Source: an uncultured Clostridia bacterium (GTDB lineage: Bacteria > Bacillota > Clostridia > TANB77 > CAG-508). Taken from it: a DNA stretch of 7,096 nt. The position numbers and the translations under genes are program-made. Below are positions 6,180 through 7,096 of this stretch, in pieces. The stretch covers positions 1 to 7,096 of the forward strand of contig CANRLA010000068.1 in assembly GCA_947631315.1 (NCBI GenBank), written 5' to 3'. Position 1 is the first letter of the stretch; each line of letters opens with the position of its first letter. Under the pieces are notes generated by a model. That model worked only from the letters and a program-made list of their open reading frames with translations. It searched no databases and was not told the origin of the DNA.

Positions 6180-6222
6180 AAAAAAACCTTAGAATACTTA
6201 TATAATATACCCTAAGGTTTTT
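6180..6222 (-). terminator. Rho-independent terminator of the tRNA-Glu transcript
   Basis: A perfect 11-bp stem is formed by AAAAACCTTAG (read on the minus strand from 6222) and CTAAGGTTTTT ending at 6182, with a 19-nt AT-rich loop and a further U-run. It begins 5 nt after the encoded CCA end of the tRNA. The A-run on the other arm means it could also work in the plus direction. Confidence 0.85.
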
Positions 6223-6226
6223 ATCT

Positions 6227-6301
6227 TGGTGACCCCTACGGGAATCGAACCCATGATTCAGCCTTGAGAGGGCTGCGTCTTAACCGCTTGACCAAGGGGC
6301 C
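6227..6301 (-). tRNA. tRNA-Glu (anticodon CTC), CCA encoded
   Basis: The cloverleaf is complete. The acceptor is GGCCCCT against AGGGGTC (one G-U pair), discriminator A, then genomic CCA (6227-6229). The D stem is GTC/GAC with an AAGCGGTTAA loop. The anticodon stem CAGCC/GGCTG encloses loop CTCTCAA, which gives anticodon CTC, reading GAG. The T arm contains GGTTCGATTCC. The mature body is 72 nt without CCA. It decodes the less-used Glu codon of an AT-rich genome, so it presumably supplements a UUC isoacceptor elsewhere. Confidence 0.95.
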
Positions 6302-6313
6302 ATAACATAATTT

Positions 6314-6342
6314 ATTATACATTAATTATGGTCCTTAGTCAA
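6314..6342 (-). promoter_or_regulatory. Sigma-A promoter of the tRNA-Glu gene
   Basis: On the minus strand TTGACT (6337-6342), a 17-bp spacer and TATAAT (6314-6319) give near-consensus boxes. The -10 ends 12 nt before the first tRNA base, so the 5' leader removed by RNase P would be about 5 nt. The -35 is built from the last codons of mrnC and the first base of its TAA stop. Confidence 0.85.
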
Positions 6343-6778
6343 CTAATTCTATGCAGTTTTTTAGAATTTCTTGTAATCTATCATTCCTTTTTGTTAAATA
6401 CAAATATCCTATTAATGCTTCAAATGCAGTTGAGTACATATAATCTTCTAATGAAGCATGTTTTGGAAGATGATGATTTTCTGCATTTCTTCCTCTCCTT
6501 ACAATCTCTTTTTCTTCTTCAGTCAATTCTAATTTTCTTAAAATTTCTGCTTGTGAAGATGCCTTCACATATTTTATAGATAATACATGCATTTTATGAG
6601 GATTTAGATTTGTAGTATTACTTAAATATGTTCTTATATACATTTCATATAAACTATCTCCAACATAAGCCCAAGTTAATGGGCTCATCATGTTTATCTC
6701 TTTTTCATTTTTTGTTATTAATTCTTCTTGAAATTCCATTTTTAATTCACTTTCTATTAATTTTTCTAAATTTTTCAT
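6335..6778 (-). CDS. mrnC: Mini-ribonuclease III (23S rRNA maturation)
   Basis: RNase III-like nuclease lacking the double-stranded RNA-binding domain. In Firmicutes it trims the ends of 23S rRNA on the assembling 50S subunit. The 147 aa match the family length (143 in B. subtilis). Motifs are LTWAYVGDSLYEMYIR (34-49) with catalytic Asp41, HKMHVLSIKYVKASSQAE (61-78), EKEIVRRGRNAE (89-100) and YSTAFEALIGYLYL (115-128) with catalytic Glu120. The catalytic Asp lies about 18 residues later than in B. subtilis, and no Shine-Dalgarno is visible before the ATG at 6778. An internal start at Met14 or Met30 is possible. It follows rbgA after 40 nt with no terminator, so the two probably share a transcript, joining two large-subunit biogenesis factors. 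Confidence 0.93.
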   Translation of the reverse strand: MKNLEKLIESELKMEFQEELITKNEKEINMMSPLTWAYVGDSLYEMYIRTYLSNTTNLNPHKMHVLSIKYVKASSQAEILRKLELTEEEKEIVRRGRNAENHHLPKHASLEDYMYSTAFEALIGYLYLTKRNDRLQEILKNCIELVD

Positions 6779-6818
6779 TATTGCGTTTATTTATTTTTTA
6801 TCAATATATTTTATATTT

Positions 6819-7096
6819 TTATGGCTTTTCTATTGTTATTTTTCCTAATTTACCATCTCTAAAATCATTTAAAATCATATCTGATATTTTTTGATAATTT
6901 ATTCTACCTCCTGAAAGTATTGCACCTTTTTTTATTGCAATTTTATCTCTGATGTCTATTATTTCTTCATTTTCATCTATCAAAATATCATATCTTTTTT
7001 CTACATTTTCTTTATAATATTCTATCAAATATTTTAACAAGTTATATGCTATTTCTTCATTGTCTATTGCATTTTCGCCTATTGTATTTAAATATG
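6819..7096 (-). CDS. rbgA: Ribosome biogenesis GTPase RbgA (YlqF), C-terminal part only
   Basis: The frame is open to the right edge, which gives the last 91 residues of the protein. The G domain lies outside the window. The visible part is the helical C-terminal domain: a stretch beginning YLNTIGENAID that matches the family's segment of type LxxxGxI plus acidic helix, then EKRYDI, and finally KKGAILSGGRINYQKISDM followed by DFRDGKLGKITIEKP. That Gly-rich segment with FRxGKLGxIxxE at the very end is characteristic of RbgA/YlqF, which acts late in 50S assembly. No start codon is visible; the TTG at 7038-7040 is internal. A stop at 6819-6821 lies 40 nt before mrnC. Confidence 0.88.
   Translation of the reverse strand, partial: YLNTIGENAIDNEEIAYNLLKYLIEYYKENVEKRYDILIDENEEIIDIRDKIAIKKGAILSGGRINYQKISDMILNDFRDGKLGKITIEKP

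Noticed and set aside
6227..6301. tRNA-Glu as an integration site of a mobile island carrying the DUF4160 pair
   Set aside because: No duplicate of the tRNA 3' end and no integrase or other mobility gene is seen between the tRNA and the ATPase.
1..7096. CRISPR array, riboswitch or rRNA
   Set aside because: No regularly spaced repeats, no rRNA motifs and no intergenic space with recognisable riboswitch consensus were found.

Overview
The window comes from a very AT-rich, low-GC Firmicute. The Clostridia-type prepilin N-terminus, the Mini-RNase III gene, the RbgA C-terminus and the A/T-ending codons all point to an anaerobic, probably gut-associated clostridial relative. All genes lie on the minus strand, so transcription runs from high to low coordinates.

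In transcription order the window holds: the 3' end of rbgA (ribosome assembly GTPase); mrnC (Mini-RNase III, 23S rRNA maturation); a tRNA-Glu(CTC) gene with its own consensus promoter and a strong terminator; a two-gene unit made of an unrecognised 90-aa protein and a DUF4160 protein; a complete 911-aa SERCA-like Ca2+ P-type ATPase; obg (ribosome-associated GTPase); a 233-bp AT-rich intergenic region; and the first 392 codons of a surface protein that runs off the left edge. The surface protein joins a type IV prepilin-like N-terminus to an FGE/SUMF1-type (C-type-lectin-fold) domain. The right half is largely core translation and ribosome-assembly functions, the middle is ion homeostasis, and the left end is accessory surface structure.

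The most interesting element is the intergenic region between obg and the pilin-like gene. Two 29-bp sites (27/29 identical, inverted) flank a 139-bp segment. Each site is itself built like a tyrosine-recombinase core site, with 11-bp inverted arms around an identical 7-bp asymmetric spacer. The segment carries a good sigma-A promoter that points away from the pilin gene, and a long hairpin lies between obg and the pilin gene. Inversion would turn the promoter towards the pilin gene, with a leader of about 70 nt, and would move the hairpin to just behind obg. I read this as a phase-variable promoter switch caught in the OFF orientation. This is inferred from sequence architecture only; no recombinase gene lies in the window.
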